In this document: positions 22,870 through 36,290 of the stretch, one piece after another
Position numbering within the stretch: the first letter of the stretch is position 1
How the letters are laid out: each line of letters opens with the position of its first letter
Source of the DNA: Sepiola atlantica
Taxonomy: Eukaryota; Mollusca; Cephalopoda; Sepiida; Sepiolidae
Assembly: GCA_963556195.1 (NCBI GenBank)
Contig: OY744528.1
Coordinates: 62,315,552 to 62,379,551, forward strand
DNA length: 64,000 nucleotides
Direction of reading: 5' to 3'
Notes under the pieces: generated by a model
Told to the model about the DNA's origin: nothing
The model's input: the letters and a program-made list of their open reading frames with translations, nothing else
The model's database searches: none
Made by a program: the position numbers and the translations under genes

Positions 22870-25800
22870 GATTGTGTATACTAGTAAAAAACAAGGTTGA
22901 ACTCCTACTAAAAATAATGTTTTAATTATTGACGGAATGTGTATACTAGTAAATAAAAAGGGTGAACCCCTACAAAAATAATGCTTTAATTATTGACGGA
23001 ATGTGTATACTAGTAAAAAAAGGTTGGACTTCTACTGAAAATAATGTTTTAATTATTGACGGAATGTGTATACTAGTAAAAAAAGGTTGGACTTCTACTG
23101 AAAATAATGTTTTAATTATTGACGGAATGTGTATACTGGTAAAAAACAAAGTGGAACTCCTACTAAAAATAATGTTTTAATTATTGACGAAATGTGTACA
23201 CTAGTAAAAAAAAGGTTGAACTCCTACTAAAAATAATGTTTTAATTATTGACGGAATGTGTATACTAGTAAAAAAAGGTTGGACTTCTACTGAAAACAAT
23301 GCTTTAATTATTGACGGAGTGTGTATACTAGTAAAAAAAGGTTGGGCTTCTACTGAAAATAATGCTTTAATTATTGACGGAATGTGTATACTAGTAAAAA
23401 AAGGTTGGACTTCTACTGAAAATAATGCTTTAATTATTGACGGAATGTGTATACTAGTAAAAAATGGTTGGACTTCTACTGAAAATAATGCTTTAATTAT
23501 TGACGGAATGTGTATACTAGTAAAAAAAGGTTGGACTTCTACTGAAAATAATGCTTTAATTATTGACGGAATGTGTATACTAGTAAAAAAAGGTTGGACT
23601 TCTACTGAAAACAATGCTTTAATTATTGACGGAGTGTGTATACTAGTAAAAAAAGGTTGGACTTCTACTGAAAATAATGCTTTAATTATTGACGGAATGT
23701 GTATACTAGTAAAAAAAGGTTGGACTTCTACTGAAAATAATGCTTTAATTATTGACGGAATGTGTATACTAGTAAAAAATGGTTGGACTTCTACTGAAAA
23801 TAATGCTTTAATTATTGACGGAATGTGTATACTAGTAAAAAAAGGTTGGACTTCTACTGAAAATAATGCTTTAATTATTGACGGAATGTGTATACTAGTA
23901 AAAAAAGGTTGGACTTCTACTGAAAATAATGCTTTAATTATTGACGGAATGTGTATACTAGTAAAAAAAGGTTGGGCTTCTACTGAAAATAATGCTTTAA
24001 TTATTGACGGAATGTGTATACTAGTAAAAAAAGGTTGGACTTCTACTGAAAATAATGCTTTAATTATTGACGGAATGTGTATACTAGTAAAAAAAGGTTG
24101 GACTTCTACTGAAAATAATGCTTTAATTATTGACGGAATGTGTATACTAGTAAAAAAAGGTTGGACTTCTACTGAAAATAATGCTTTAATTATTGACGGA
24201 ATGTGTATACTAGTAAAAAAAGGTTGGGCTTCTACTGAAAATAATGTTTTAATTATTGACGGAATGTGTATACTAGTAAAAAAAGGTTGGACTTCTACTG
24301 AAAATAATGCTTTAATTATTGACGGAATGTGTATACTAGTAAAAAAAGGTTGGGCTTCTACTGAAAATAATGCTTTAATTATTGACGGAATGTGTATACT
24401 AGTAAAAAAAGGTTGGACTTCTACTGAAAATAATGCTTTAATTATTGACGGAATGTGTATACTAGTAAAAAAAGGTTGGACTTCTACTGAAAATAATGCT
24501 TTAATTATTGACGGAATGTGTATACTAGTAAAAAAAGGTTGGACTTCTACTGAAAATAATGCTTTAATTATTGACGGAATGTGTATACTAGTAAAAAAAG
24601 GTTGGACTTCTACTGAAAATAATGCTTTAATTATTGACGGAATGTGTATACTAGTAAAAAAAGGTTGGACTTCTACTGAAAATAATGCTTTAATTATTGA
24701 CGGAATGTGTATACTAGTAAAAAAAGGTTGGACTTCTACTGAAAATAATGCTTTAATTATTGACGGAATGTGTATACTAGTAAAAAAAGGTTGGACTTCT
24801 ACTGAAAATAATGCTTTAATTATTGACGGAATGTGTATACTAGTAAAAAAAGGTTGGACTTCTACTGAAAATAATGCTTTAATTATTGACGGAATGTGTA
24901 TACTAGTAAAAAAAGGTTGGACTTCTACTGAAAATAATGCTTTAATTATTGACGGAATGTGTATACTAGTAAAAAAAGGTTGGACTTCTACTGAAAATAA
25001 TGCTTTAATTATTGACGGAATGTGTATACTAGTAAAAAAAGGTTGGGCTTCTACTGAAAATAATGCTTTAATTATTGACGGAATGTGTATACTAGTAAAA
25101 AAAGGTTGGACTTCTACTGAAAATAATGCTTTAATTATTGACGGAATGTGTATACTAGTAAAAAAAGGTTGGGCTTCTACTGAAAATAATGCTTTAATTA
25201 TTGACGGAATGTGTATACTAGTAAAAAAAGGTTGGACTTCTACTGAAAATAATGCTTTAATTATTGACGGAATGTGTATACTAGTAAAAAAAGGTTGGGC
25301 TTCTACTGAAAATAATGCTTTAATTATTGACGGAATGTGTATACTAGTAAAAAAAGGTTGGACTTCTACTGAAAATAATGCTTTAATTATTGACGGAATG
25401 TGTATACTAGTAAAAAAAGGTGGGACTTCTACTGAAAATAATGCTTTAATTATTGACGGAATGTGTATACTAGTAAAAAAAGGTTGGACTTCTACTGAAA
25501 ATAATGCTTTAATTATTGACGGAATGTGTATACTAGTAAAAAAAGGTTGGACTTCTACTGAAAATAATGCTTTAATTATTGACGGAATGTGTATACTAGT
25601 AAAAAAAGGTTGGACTTCTACTGAAAATAATGCTTTAATTATTGACGGAATGTGTATACTAGTAAAAAAAGGTTGGGCTTCTACTGAAAATAATGCTTTA
25701 ATTATTGACGGAATGTGTATACTAGTAAAAAAAGGTTGGACTTCTACTGAAAATAATGCTTTAATTATTGACGGAATGTGTATACTAGTAAAAAAAGGTT

Positions 25801-28800
25801 GGGCTTCTACTGAAAATAATGCTTTAATTATTGACGGAATGTGTATACTAGTAAAAAAAGGTTGGGCTTCTACTGAAAATAATGCTTTAATTATTGACGG
25901 AATGTATATACTAGTAAAAAAAGGTTGGGCTTCTACTGAAAATAATGCTTTAATTATTGACGGAATGTGTATACTAGTAAAAAAAGGTTGGACTTCTACT
26001 GAAAATAATGCTTTAATTATTGACGGAATGTGTATACTAGTAAAAAAAGGTTGGGCTTCTACTGAAAATAATGCTTTAATTATTGACGGAATGTGTATAC
26101 TAGTAAAAAAAGGTTGGGCTTCTACTAAAAATAATGCTTTAATTATTGACGGAATGTGTATACTAGTAAAAAAAGGTTGGGCTTCTACTGAAAATAATGC
26201 TTTAATTATTGACGGAATGTGTATACTAGTAAAAAAAGGTTGGACTTCTACTGAAAATAATGCTTTAATTATTGACGGAATGTGTATACTAGTAAAAAAA
26301 GGTTGGGCTTCTACTAAAAATAATGCTTTAATTATTGACGGAATGTGTATACTAGTAAAAAAAGGTTGGGCTTCTACTAAAAATAATGCTTTAATTATTG
26401 ACGGAATGTGTATACTAGTAAAAAAAGGTTGGACTTCTACTGAAAATAATGCTTTAATTATTGACGGAATGTGTATACTAGTAAAAAAAGGTTGGGCTTC
26501 TACTGAAAATAATGCTTTAATTATTGACGGAATGTGTATACTAGTAAAAAAAGGTTGGGCTTCTACTGAAAATAATGCTTTAATTATTGACGGAATGTGT
26601 ATACTAGTAAAAAAAGGTTGGACTTCTACTGAAAATAATGCTTTAATTATTGACGGAATGTGTATACTAGTAAAAAAAGGTTGGACTTCTACTGAAAATA
26701 ATGCTTTAATTATTGACGGAATGTGTATACTAGTAAAAAAAGGTTGGGCTTCTACTGAAAATAATGCTTTAATTATTGACGGAATGTGTATACTAGTAAA
26801 AAAAGGTTGGACTTCTACTGAAAATAATGCTTTAATTATTGACGGAATGTGTATACTAGTAAAAAAAGGTTGGACTTCTACTGAAAATAATGCTTTAATT
26901 ATTGACGGAATGTGTATACTAGTAAAAAAAGGTTGGACTTCTACTGAAAATAATGCTTTAATTATTGACGGAATGTGTATACTAGTAAAAAAAGGTTGGA
27001 CTTCTACTGAAAATAATGCTTTAATTATTGACGGAATGTGTATACTAGTAAAAAAAGGTTGGACTTCTACTGAAAATAATGCTTTAATTATTGACGGAAT
27101 GTGTATACTAGTAAAAAAAGGTTGGACTTCTACTGAAAATAATGCTTTAATTATTGACGGAATGTGTATACTAGTAAAAAAAGGTTGGACTTCTACTGAA
27201 AATAATGCTTTAATTATTGACGGAATGTGTATACTAGTAAAAAAAGGTTGGGCTTCTACTGAAAATAATGCTTTAATTATTGACGGAATGTGTATACTAG
27301 TAAAAAAAGGTTGGACTTCTACTGAAAATAATGCTTTAATTATTGACGGAATGTGTATACTAGTAAAAAAAGGTTGGACTTCTACTGAAAATAATGCTTT
27401 AATTATTGACGGAATGTGTATACTAGTAAAAAAAGGTTGGACTTCTACTGAAAATAATGCTTTAATTATTGACGGAATGTGTATACTAGTAAAAAAAGGT
27501 TGGACTTCTACTGAAAATAATGCTTTAATTATTGACGGAATGTGTATACTAGTAAAAAAAGGTTGGACTTCTACTGAAAATAATGCTTTAATTATTGACG
27601 GAATGTGTATACTAGTAAAAAAAGGTTGGACTTCTACTGAAAATAATGCTTTAATTATTGACGGAATGTGTATACTAGTAAAAAAAGGTTGGGCTTCTAC
27701 TGAAAATAATGCTTTAATTATTGACGGAATGTGTATAGTAGTAAAAAAAGGTTGGACTTCTACTGAAAATAATGCTTTAATTATTGACGGAATGTGTATA
27801 CTAGTAAAAAAAGGTTGGACTTCTACTGAAAATAATGCTTTAATTATTGACGGAATGTGTATACTAGTAAAAAAAGGTTGGACTTCTACTGAAAATAATG
27901 CTTTAATTATTGACGGAATGTGTATACTAGTAAAAAAAGGTTGGGCTTCTACTGAAAATAATGCTTTAATTATTGACGGAATGTGTATACTAGTAAAAAA
28001 AGGTTGGACTTCTACTGAAAATAATGCTTTAATTATTGACGGAATGTGTATACTAGTAAAAAAAGGTTGGACTTCTACTGAAAATAATGCTTTAATTATT
28101 GACGGAATGTGTATACTAGTAAAAAAAGGTTGGACTTCTACTGAAAATAATGCTTTAATTATTGACGGAATGTGTATACTAGTAAAAAAAGGTTGGACTT
28201 CTACTGAAAATAATGCTTTAATTATTGACGGAATGTGTATACTAGTAAAAAATGGTTGGACTTCTACTGAAAATAATGCTTTAATTATTGACGGAATGTG
28301 TATACTAGTAAAAAAAGGTTGGACTTCTACTGAAAATAATGCTTTAATTATTGACGGAATGTGTATACTAGTAAAAAAAGGTTGGACTTCTACTGAAAAT
28401 AATGCTTTAATTATTGACGGAATGTGTATACTAGTAAATAAAAAGGTTGGACTTCTACTAAAAATAATGTTTTAATTATTGACGGAATGTGTATACTAGT
28501 AAATAAAAAGGTTTGACTTCTACTAAAAATAATGTTTTAATTATTGACGTAATGTGTATACTTGTAAATAAAAAGGTTGGACTTCTACTGAAAATAATGT
28601 TTTAATTATTGACGGAATGTGTGTACTTGTAAATAAAAAGGTTGGACTTCTACTGAAAATAATGTTTTAATTATTGACGGAATTTGTATACTAGTAAAAA
28701 CAAGGTTGAACTCCTACTAAAAATAATGCTTTAATTATTGACGGAATGTGTATACTAGTAAAAAAAGGTTGGACTTCTACTGAAAATAATGCTTTAATTA

Positions 28801-30040
28801 TTGACGGAATGTGTATACTAGTAAAAAAAGGTTGGACTTCTACTGAAAATAATGCTTTAATTATTGACGGAATGTGTATACTAGTAAAAAAAGGTTGGAC
28901 TTCTACTGAAAATAATGCTTTAATTATTGACGGAATGTGTATACTAGTAAAAAAAGGTTGGGCTTCTACTGAAAATAATGCTTTAATTATTGACGGAATG
29001 TGTATAGTAGTAAAAAAAGGTTGGACTTCTACTGAAAATAATGCTTTAATTATTGACGGAATGTGTATACTAGTAAAAAAAGGTTGGACTTCTACTGAAA
29101 ATAATGCTTTAATTATTGACGGAATGTGTATACTAGTAAAAAAAGGTTGGACTTCTACTGAAAATAATGCTTTAATTATTGACGGAATGTGTATACTAGT
29201 AAAAAAAGGTTGGGCTTCTACTGAAAATAATGCTTTAATTATTGACGGAATGTGTATACTAGTAAAAAAAGGTTGGACTTCTACTGAAAATAATGCTTTA
29301 ATTATTGACGGAATGTGTATACTAGTAAAAAAAGGTTGGACTTCTACTGAAAATAATGCTTTAATTATTGACGGAATGTGTATACTAGTAAAAAAAGGTT
29401 GGACTTCTACTGAAAATAATGCTTTAATTATTGACGGAATGTGTATACTAGTAAAAAAAGGTTGGACTTCTACTGAAAATAATGCTTTAATTATTGACGG
29501 AATGTGTATACTAGTAAAAAATGGTTGGACTTCTACTGAAAATAATGCTTTAATTATTGACGGAATGTGTATACTAGTAAAAAAAGGTTGGACTTCTACT
29601 GAAAATAATGCTTTAATTATTGACGGAATGTGTATACTAGTAAAAAAAGGTTGGACTTCTACTGAAAATAATGCTTTAATTATTGACGGAATGTGTATAC
29701 TAGTAAATAAAAAGGTTGGACTTCTACTAAAAATAATGTTTTAATTATTGACGGAATGTGTATACTAGTAAATAAAAAGGTTTGACTTCTACTAAAAATA
29801 ATGTTTTAATTATTGACGTAATGTGTATACTTGTAAATAAAAAGGTTGGACTTCTACTGAAAATAATGTTTTAATTATTGACGGAATGTGTGTACTTGTA
29901 AATAAAAAGGTTGGACTTCTACTGAAAATAATGTTTTAATTATTGACGGAATTTGTATACTAGTAAAAACAAGGTTGAACTCCTACTAAAAATAATGCTT
30001 TAATTATTGACGGAATGTGTATACTAATAAATAAAAAGGG
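22870..30040. repeat. 63-bp satellite array
   Basis: More than 110 copies of a 63-bp unit containing GGTTGGACTTCTACTGAAAA, TAATGCTTTAATTATTGACG and GAATGTGTATACTAGTAAAA. Copies in the core (about 23240-28430 and 28730-29700) are almost identical; copies at both edges and at 28431-28730 are divergent and some have TAAATAAAAAGG insertions. Because 63 is divisible by three and one frame lacks stops, a plus-strand open frame of 1739 codons covers 23256-28475 (21-residue unit with WTSTENNALIIDGMCILV), with a second of 332 codons at 28746-29744. The main variants (T or A after W; K or N) change the residue, so protein-level selection is not apparent. The array lies in intron 1 of the minus-strand gene. 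Confidence 0.95.
27462..30006. repeat. 1269-bp tandem duplication at the right end of the 63-bp array
   Basis: Diagnostic variants recur exactly 1269 bp apart: GTGTATAGTAGT at 27731 and 29000, and CTAGTAAATAAAAAGG at 28431 and 29700, with the whole divergent block 28431-28740 repeated at 29700-30006. The duplication spans about 20 units. The left boundary given is approximate because the array is uniform there. Confidence 0.85.
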
Positions 30041-30049
30041 TGAACTGCT

Positions 30050-30960
30050 ACTAAAATAAAAAAAAAACATTACTATTGATAGAATGTGTATACTAGTGAA
30101 TAAAAAGTATAGACTTCTACTGAAAATAATGCCTTAATAATTGAGCAATGGTTCCAACTATGGCAGTAAAAGTGAGAGGTTGGTCCGAATACCAATACCA
30201 TCAAACTGCGACAACAGGTCCGCTAATAAATGAGAGGCGTTATGAAATGATAATGCCTCTCATTTATTTAAAGACACGCAATGCGTTCTTTTTCGAGGGC
30301 CTAAATATTACACACAATAGCCATGACAAATCTTGTCATCCATTATTCTCTCATCATTTGTATAGGTGGGTAAGTTCTCCTCCCCAGTCGACATCACGGC
30401 CAGCCGACTTGGCTTTCAAACTGACGGTAACCATAAACATCTCTTGAACCAACTCTAGCCATTGACTACTAGAAAATGTTGAGAATTACTTCACAACGAC
30501 ATTGGAATTCAATAATTTTCCTGGGAAAAACTTTTCTATTTCGGAACCCCGAAGAATAAAACATCACCACAAAAAAACCCAAACAAAAAACACTTTTCAT
30601 ACACTCATGGTTTGTTTTTAATTAATTGTCTGACACGTATAATCTAATCGAATACTTATATTTTTTTAATATTAGTGACCCGTTGTCTCTCCCTCTCATC
30701 CGCAAAGGAAAAAAAAAACACAAAACAGCCCGATAATGATTGCTCACCATGGGCAACAACAAAAATGACAAAATACATTCTTTAACTCTTTTGTGATTTT
30801 CTTTAAAAGAAAATCACAAAATACCCCATTCTTTCTTTTGTCCTATCTTTCTCTAGCTTCTCTTATTTTTTCACATAATAAAAAGTTTAAACAACATTCA
30901 CAAACCCATTTATTTGATAAAAAGAAAAGCACACAGAGAAAACGTTATACACCATGAAAA
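30050..30960. other. Unique sequence with two hairpins
   Basis: Two inverted repeats: 30224-30269 (AATAAATGAGAGGCGTTAT and its near-exact complement) and 30789-30821 (TTTTGTGATTTTCTT, three bases, then its exact complement). The open frame at 30148-30447 spans the first hairpin and has no recognisable domain. Confidence 0.6.
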
Positions 30961-30961
30961 A

Positions 30962-32292
<1,331 letters not shown>

Positions 32293-32390
32293 ATTAATGC
32301 TCTATCCAGTATATTGAGCTTCAGTTTTTTATCCGGATGTTTCACTAATTATAAGATATTAGTTGACGCTTATATCTTTTGTTGGATTGC

Positions 32391-32392
<2 letters not shown>

Positions 32393-32465
<73 letters not shown>

Positions 32466-32533
32466 TGCAATTTAGTGTTATATCAGAAATAACCATCGTG
32501 TTCAATTACTTGTGCATATATATATATATATAT
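32393..32533. repeat. (AT)n microsatellites
   Basis: About 35 AT units at 32393-32463 and a shorter run at 32515-32533. The surrounding 32293-33040 has no recognised features. Confidence 0.93.
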
Positions 32534-33034
32534 TTACAAACTTTCAATTGACACTATCCCATTAGCTTGATTTTCCATCGATACTTTCGGTTTCATCGAA
32601 ACACTGGAAACTTACCCCGCTTAAGATACCAAATGTAACAGATTTTTCAGTCGATGTTTTGATAGTGCAAAACTATGAAAATTAGTATTACAAATATTTC
32701 TGATTTGCATTGAATTTGAACCATAGACATTAGAAATCAATTTCAATTTCTTGTTCAGCCTTACACTTAAGCTTTAAATTTGAAACATTTTCTAGAATCA
32801 AAATAATGTAATGGATTTGATCAAAATTGGAATAAAGATTCCAGACATAAGGTTTAATATCATTATATCTTAATTTTAATCTTCGTAATAGAACATGAAA
32901 GATTATTATTTCATAAATATGATAAAATTGCAATCGATGAGAATAACTGAACTTATTAATCTGTGTAACATTTATAAAACTGCACTATTTTTCATACCGT
33001 TAACATTGAATAGCTGATATAAAGAACTAGAATA

Positions 33035-33625
33035 ATAGCTGATAAGAATACCCGTGCCAGGACGGGTAAAATAAATCCCCCAAAACAGATTTACAGATTT
33101 GCACTAGATTTATGTCCCATTACGACAATTAAAATCAATATATAATGCTACTAAACTCTATGTCTAGAATCCTTATACAAATTTTGATCACAATTCATTA
33201 CATGATTTTGATTCTAGAAAATGTCTAAAGTTTAAGGCTTAAGAAGAAATTGAAATTCGGGAGATCTTGCTTATTTTGGGTTTAATGACAGTGGATCAAA
33301 TGTAATGTAAATCTGACATATTTGCATTTTCAAACGGGATGTCCATATTATGCTATCTAAAACCCCTTAAAATGGTCCAACAAAACTGAAATTTTGGGAT
33401 AATTTATTAATGTCTCATACCTAGTGTTAAAATTTGACAAAAATCGGAGCTATCTGAATTTTCATGCCTTCTTTTTCTCCTTTGCATAAACTTAATGAAA
33501 CCAAATATATCCCAATTTACCCACCCTCACTTTGCACCTGTGTTCCAAAATTTATAATGATTGGTTCATTAGTTTAGAGGTTAGAGGTTAATCCTCTACA
33601 TAACTAACTTTATATAAAAATAGAT
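33035..33625 (+). mobile_element. Probable non-autonomous element with ACCCGTGCC head
   Basis: It starts near AAGAATACCCGTGCCAGGAC, where CCCGT..ACGGG can form a short hairpin, and ends with AATTTATAATGATTGGTTCA..TTAGAGG and a TTTATATAAAAATAGATA end. The end region matches 4437-4480. The layout (GC hairpin head, tail ending in TTTATATA) parallels the E1-E4 elements with a different sequence. Boundaries are approximate. Confidence 0.4.
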
Positions 33626-33671
33626 ACACTTACAGAGAAACTAAGAGCTGGCTTATAATATTAATAATATT

Positions 33672-33790
33672 ATATACGGCACAATCACGTTGACACACCG
33701 GTTCCCGTTAGATCACCGAAGTTAAGCGGCGTCGAGCCTGGCCAGTACTAAATGGGTGACCATTTGGGAATACCAGGTGCTGTATGCGCT
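33672..33790 (+). pseudogene. 5S rRNA-like sequence, copy 1
   Basis: About 119 nt alignable to 5S rRNA from end to end, including GATCACCGAAGTTAAG, GTCGAGCCTGGCCAGTAC, ATGGGTGACCATTTGGGAA and ACCAGGTGCTGTA. Several normally invariant bases of the internal promoter differ (AAGCGGCG for AAGCAACG; CATTTGGG for CGCCTGGG), and no T-run terminator follows. A diverged pseudogene or 5S-derived SINE head is more likely than an active gene. It sits about 210 bp inside intron 1, antisense to the host gene. Confidence 0.8.
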
Positions 33791-34000
33791 CTCTGCTTAT
33801 CTCAGCATTGTTTCCAGTCGTCCTGTATTACTACTTGCCATTGGAATCAAGCAATGCCGACTCAGGAGAGCGGTTGTTAGAGATTGCGCAATTGTAAAAT
33901 TCACGCGCGGGCCGCCCCTGGCGGGGCACTCATACATCGAAAATCGACGGGAGAGAGTCCTATATAAAATATTAACAAAAATAAAGATTGTGGTTCTTAC

Positions 34001-34228
34001 CTTCCAGATTCCGCCACTATTTGTTTGCATGTTCTTGCCGAAGTCTGTCTCCACAGCAGCGATTCTTTTCATGAAGTATTTGTCGTTAGAGAAGATGCAT
34101 GATGACTGGATCTTATCAATGACAGCATCCACAACGGCTTCTCCGGAACCGCTTATAAGCGTGGCGTCTTTGGAATAAACAGTTGCGACGAAATGCAAAC
34201 ACAGGAGGATAACGACCAGCTTAGCCAT
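34001..34228 (-). CDS. Exon 1 of the vWA-protein gene: signal peptide and start of N-terminal domain
   Basis: The first coding exon starts at an ATG in strong context (ACACCATGG) and runs 76 codons to a donor GTAAGAACC beginning at 34000 (phase 0). Residues 1-19 form a clear signal peptide: MAKL followed by a VVILLCLHFVATV hydrophobic core, with cleavage likely after VYS. The rest contains one cysteine (SSCIF), KRIAAVETDFGKN and a GGIWK end. The glutamate followed by GGIW resembles the catalytic-glutamate region of lysozyme/transglycosylase-like domains that precede vWA domains in invertebrate secreted proteins; this is a family inference. The frame stays open into the intron for another 66 codons, but that part reads through the donor. 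A TATA box lies about 50 bp upstream. Two 5S-derived sequences flank this exon. Confidence 0.75.
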
Positions 34229-34275
34229 GGTGTATTTCGTTGACGAATGGCGTTTTTTCTCTTGAGGGGATACTA

Positions 34276-34284
34276 CTTATATAG
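34276..34284 (-). promoter_or_regulatory. TATA box of the vWA-protein gene
   Basis: CTATATAAG on the minus strand, about 50 bp before the ATG at 34228. Transcription would be expected to begin roughly 25-30 bp downstream, leaving a 5' leader of only about 20-30 nt. The position and match to TATAWAAG support exon 1 being a true first exon. Confidence 0.55.
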
Positions 34285-34299
34285 AAGCAGTAAACAAAG

Positions 34300-34790
34300 A
34301 AGATTAATTTTTCAATCAATCAGAAACTTGGAATGAAACCTTTTCTATATTTTTGTAATTGTATTATTTTACTCACGTGTATGGGTGTGTGCTGTGCATG
34401 TGTGCATAAATATATCTCATTTTTATGTAAATTCGTGTTTTCCTCCCAAAATAATAAATTCCGTTGTTTTCTAAAGGTCATCTTGATTTCTTTAAAACAC
34501 TAACTGGTTTTTATTATCCAGTAACTTTTTGTTTCGCTAAAAAAACATACCCGCAGTCATACATGAATGCACTTAGGTAATGTGCATTAATATATCTGCA
34601 TGTTGCATAGAAGCTATTAATTTGATTCGTATCATTTATTTATACACACTAATTAGAAAATAGCTTTCAAATGTATTTCATTTATATGCCCACACATTTC
34701 AGATTAGCATCGGTTGATAAGGAGAGTAAGGGCGAACTGTGAATAATTTTGAACATTAAAATATGTTTTTAAAAATATGTTGTTTTACCA
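34300..34790. other. Upstream region without recognised features
   Basis: AT-rich sequence upstream of the TATA box. No recognised repeat or coding frame is visible. Confidence 0.5.
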
Positions 34791-34793
34791 ATC

Positions 34794-34905
34794 ATGTAGA
34801 ACACAATCTTGATGACTGATCGGTAATCGTTAAATCACTGAAGTTAGGCGACGTTAGACATGGCAAGTACGAGATGTATGCCCATTTGGGAATACGTGGA
34901 AGGAC
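34794..34905 (+). pseudogene. 5S rRNA-like sequence, copy 2 (strongly decayed)
   Basis: A second, more diverged 5S relic with AAATCACTGAAGTTAGGCGA, ATGGCAAGTAC and CCATTTGGGAATAC in the right order and spacing, but with many substitutions and a damaged 5' part. It lies about 570 bp upstream of the exon 1 start, the same strand as copy 1. Confidence 0.65.
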
Positions 34906-35324
34906 GGCGAAACTTCCCGGCAAAAACCCAACTCTGAAGATATCTTTAGCAAGTACTTCAGCATACCTGCTAACCCACGCATGTGTTGATACAACATACC
35001 AACTGCCCCCATCGGTGGAATTTGTGTTCTCAATCATGTGGTGAAACTCACCGTAGAGAGTAAACTATTTCCCATACCAATAAGTTTAGTATTCAAGTAA
35101 TAACAAAAAAAATCATTTAAAAATATAAAAAGACAACTTTTTGCTCGTTTTACTTCAATATTTTAACTAGGTGCTACCAGATCAGACTGTCTGAAAAAAC
35201 TGGCTTCTTGACCAAAATTGCACCAAACATTGATGTTATTGTATTTCTCTTTTCCCTTTGCAAAACTCAATCATGTTCTGTAAAGCTAAAAGCAAAAAAC
35301 AACAACATTTCTTCTACCAAATAT

Positions 35325-35570
35325 TTGACGATATATAGAACTGAAGCATAACACTTTTATCAAAATGATCGGATTCGGCATTAAATAATCTGAAAGGGTT
35401 AATATGCCATAAAACAAAACAACTAAACCAAACACCATGAATAAATATTTGCAGACATATAGAACTTGAAGCATAAAACTTTTATCAAAATGACAAAATT
35501 CGGCATAAAATAACTAGAAAAGGGTCTATATGCCGTAAAGAAAACAACCAAATGAAACCAATCAATATTT
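35325..35570. repeat. Two-copy ~124-bp tandem duplication
   Basis: TATAGAACTGAAGCATAA and CACTTTTATCAAAATGA near 35334 recur as TATAGAACTTGAAGCATAA near 35458, followed by similar GGCATAAAATAA and ATATGCC..AAA.AAAACAAC sequence. Copies are moderately diverged. Positions 34910-35325 show nothing else. Confidence 0.7.
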
Positions 35571-35574
35571 AAAC

Positions 35575-35765
35575 TTTGTAAAAACAATCCTGTAATTTGT
35601 TTCGCCGGGTCGCGCGCCTTTGGAATTCCCTTCTTGTTCCTGGTGTTCCCGACGGTACTAACATGCAAGACTTTAAATGTAATGTGAACAAAAACCATCC
35701 TGGATAACTATCACTCAGGTTGCTACCTATAAATCTGGCCCCTATCACCGTAACCCTCACGCTTC
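35575..35765 (+). pseudogene. LINE ORF2 C-terminal relic (1)
   Basis: One plus-strand frame reads RRVARLWNSLLVPGVPDG and then FKCNVNK, the same C-terminal landmarks (LWNSLP, FK.NVNK) as the LINE fragment at 5945-6430, here in the opposite orientation. Only the last ~40 codons are visible; stops follow. Confidence 0.6.
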
Positions 35766-36013
35766 AGTGGTAATGTACCCTGTTTGAGGGGAACAAAAGT
35801 TAAGAACAACAAAACTCTTAAAAAGAAATCCTATTTGTAAATAAACAAGACCAGCTATTTTCAGATCGCAACAAAACGAATGTATGTTCGGTCTTTCACT
35901 TCGAAGGCGATGCCGCTCAGAGTATTATTCTTTGTCATGACAGTATAATATATCGACTTCACAATTTAGTGGGTGAAGATATCTTCCATTCTCTACAGCT
36001 CCTTTCTCAGATG

Positions 36014-36290
36014 AGGTACGTTGCTAGTCTTTCTCTACTCTATCGTTATTTCCATGGATGGTGGTCGATTGAGCTCTAACCATTGGTTCCTCATTGTAAG
36101 ACATTAACAAGAACTGTCCCTTCTTACTCCGTGTGCCTAGCGCTAGGTTGAATTTTCATGAACAGTTTTTTCCAAGGGCTTGCCGTCTGTGGAACTCATA
36201 ATCACGGGACTGCTTCCTTGCAGGCTACAGTATGGTCGTCCTCAAATCCAATGTCCACAAATACTTATCATAAACCATATCCATAAGTAA
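36014..36290 (+). pseudogene. LINE ORF2 C-terminal relic (2)
   Basis: Plus strand shows RYVASLSLLYRYFHG, LVPHCKTLTRTV, a frame change, then CRLWNS and VVLKSNVHKYLS before a stop. These match the C-terminal region of the same LINE group. The 3' end of this copy is similar to 45151-45230. Confidence 0.7.

Noticed and set aside
22870..30040. CRISPR array or repeat-rich protein gene in the 63-bp array
   Set aside because: Repeats are contiguous with no unique spacers, the DNA is eukaryotic, and no cas genes exist. The long frame shows no synonymous bias, splice context or promoter.
30148..30447. Plus-strand 99-codon frame
   Set aside because: Spans a hairpin, has no recognisable domain and no promoter or splice context.
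33672..33790. Active 5S rRNA gene
   Set aside because: Changes in internal promoter and normally invariant bases, no T-run terminator, and no tandem 5S array around it.
33797..34000. Extension of exon 1 into a 143-residue single-exon protein
   Set aside because: A consensus donor GTAAGAACC lies right after the conserved GGIWK end, and the extension runs into the 5S-like sequence and low-similarity intron.
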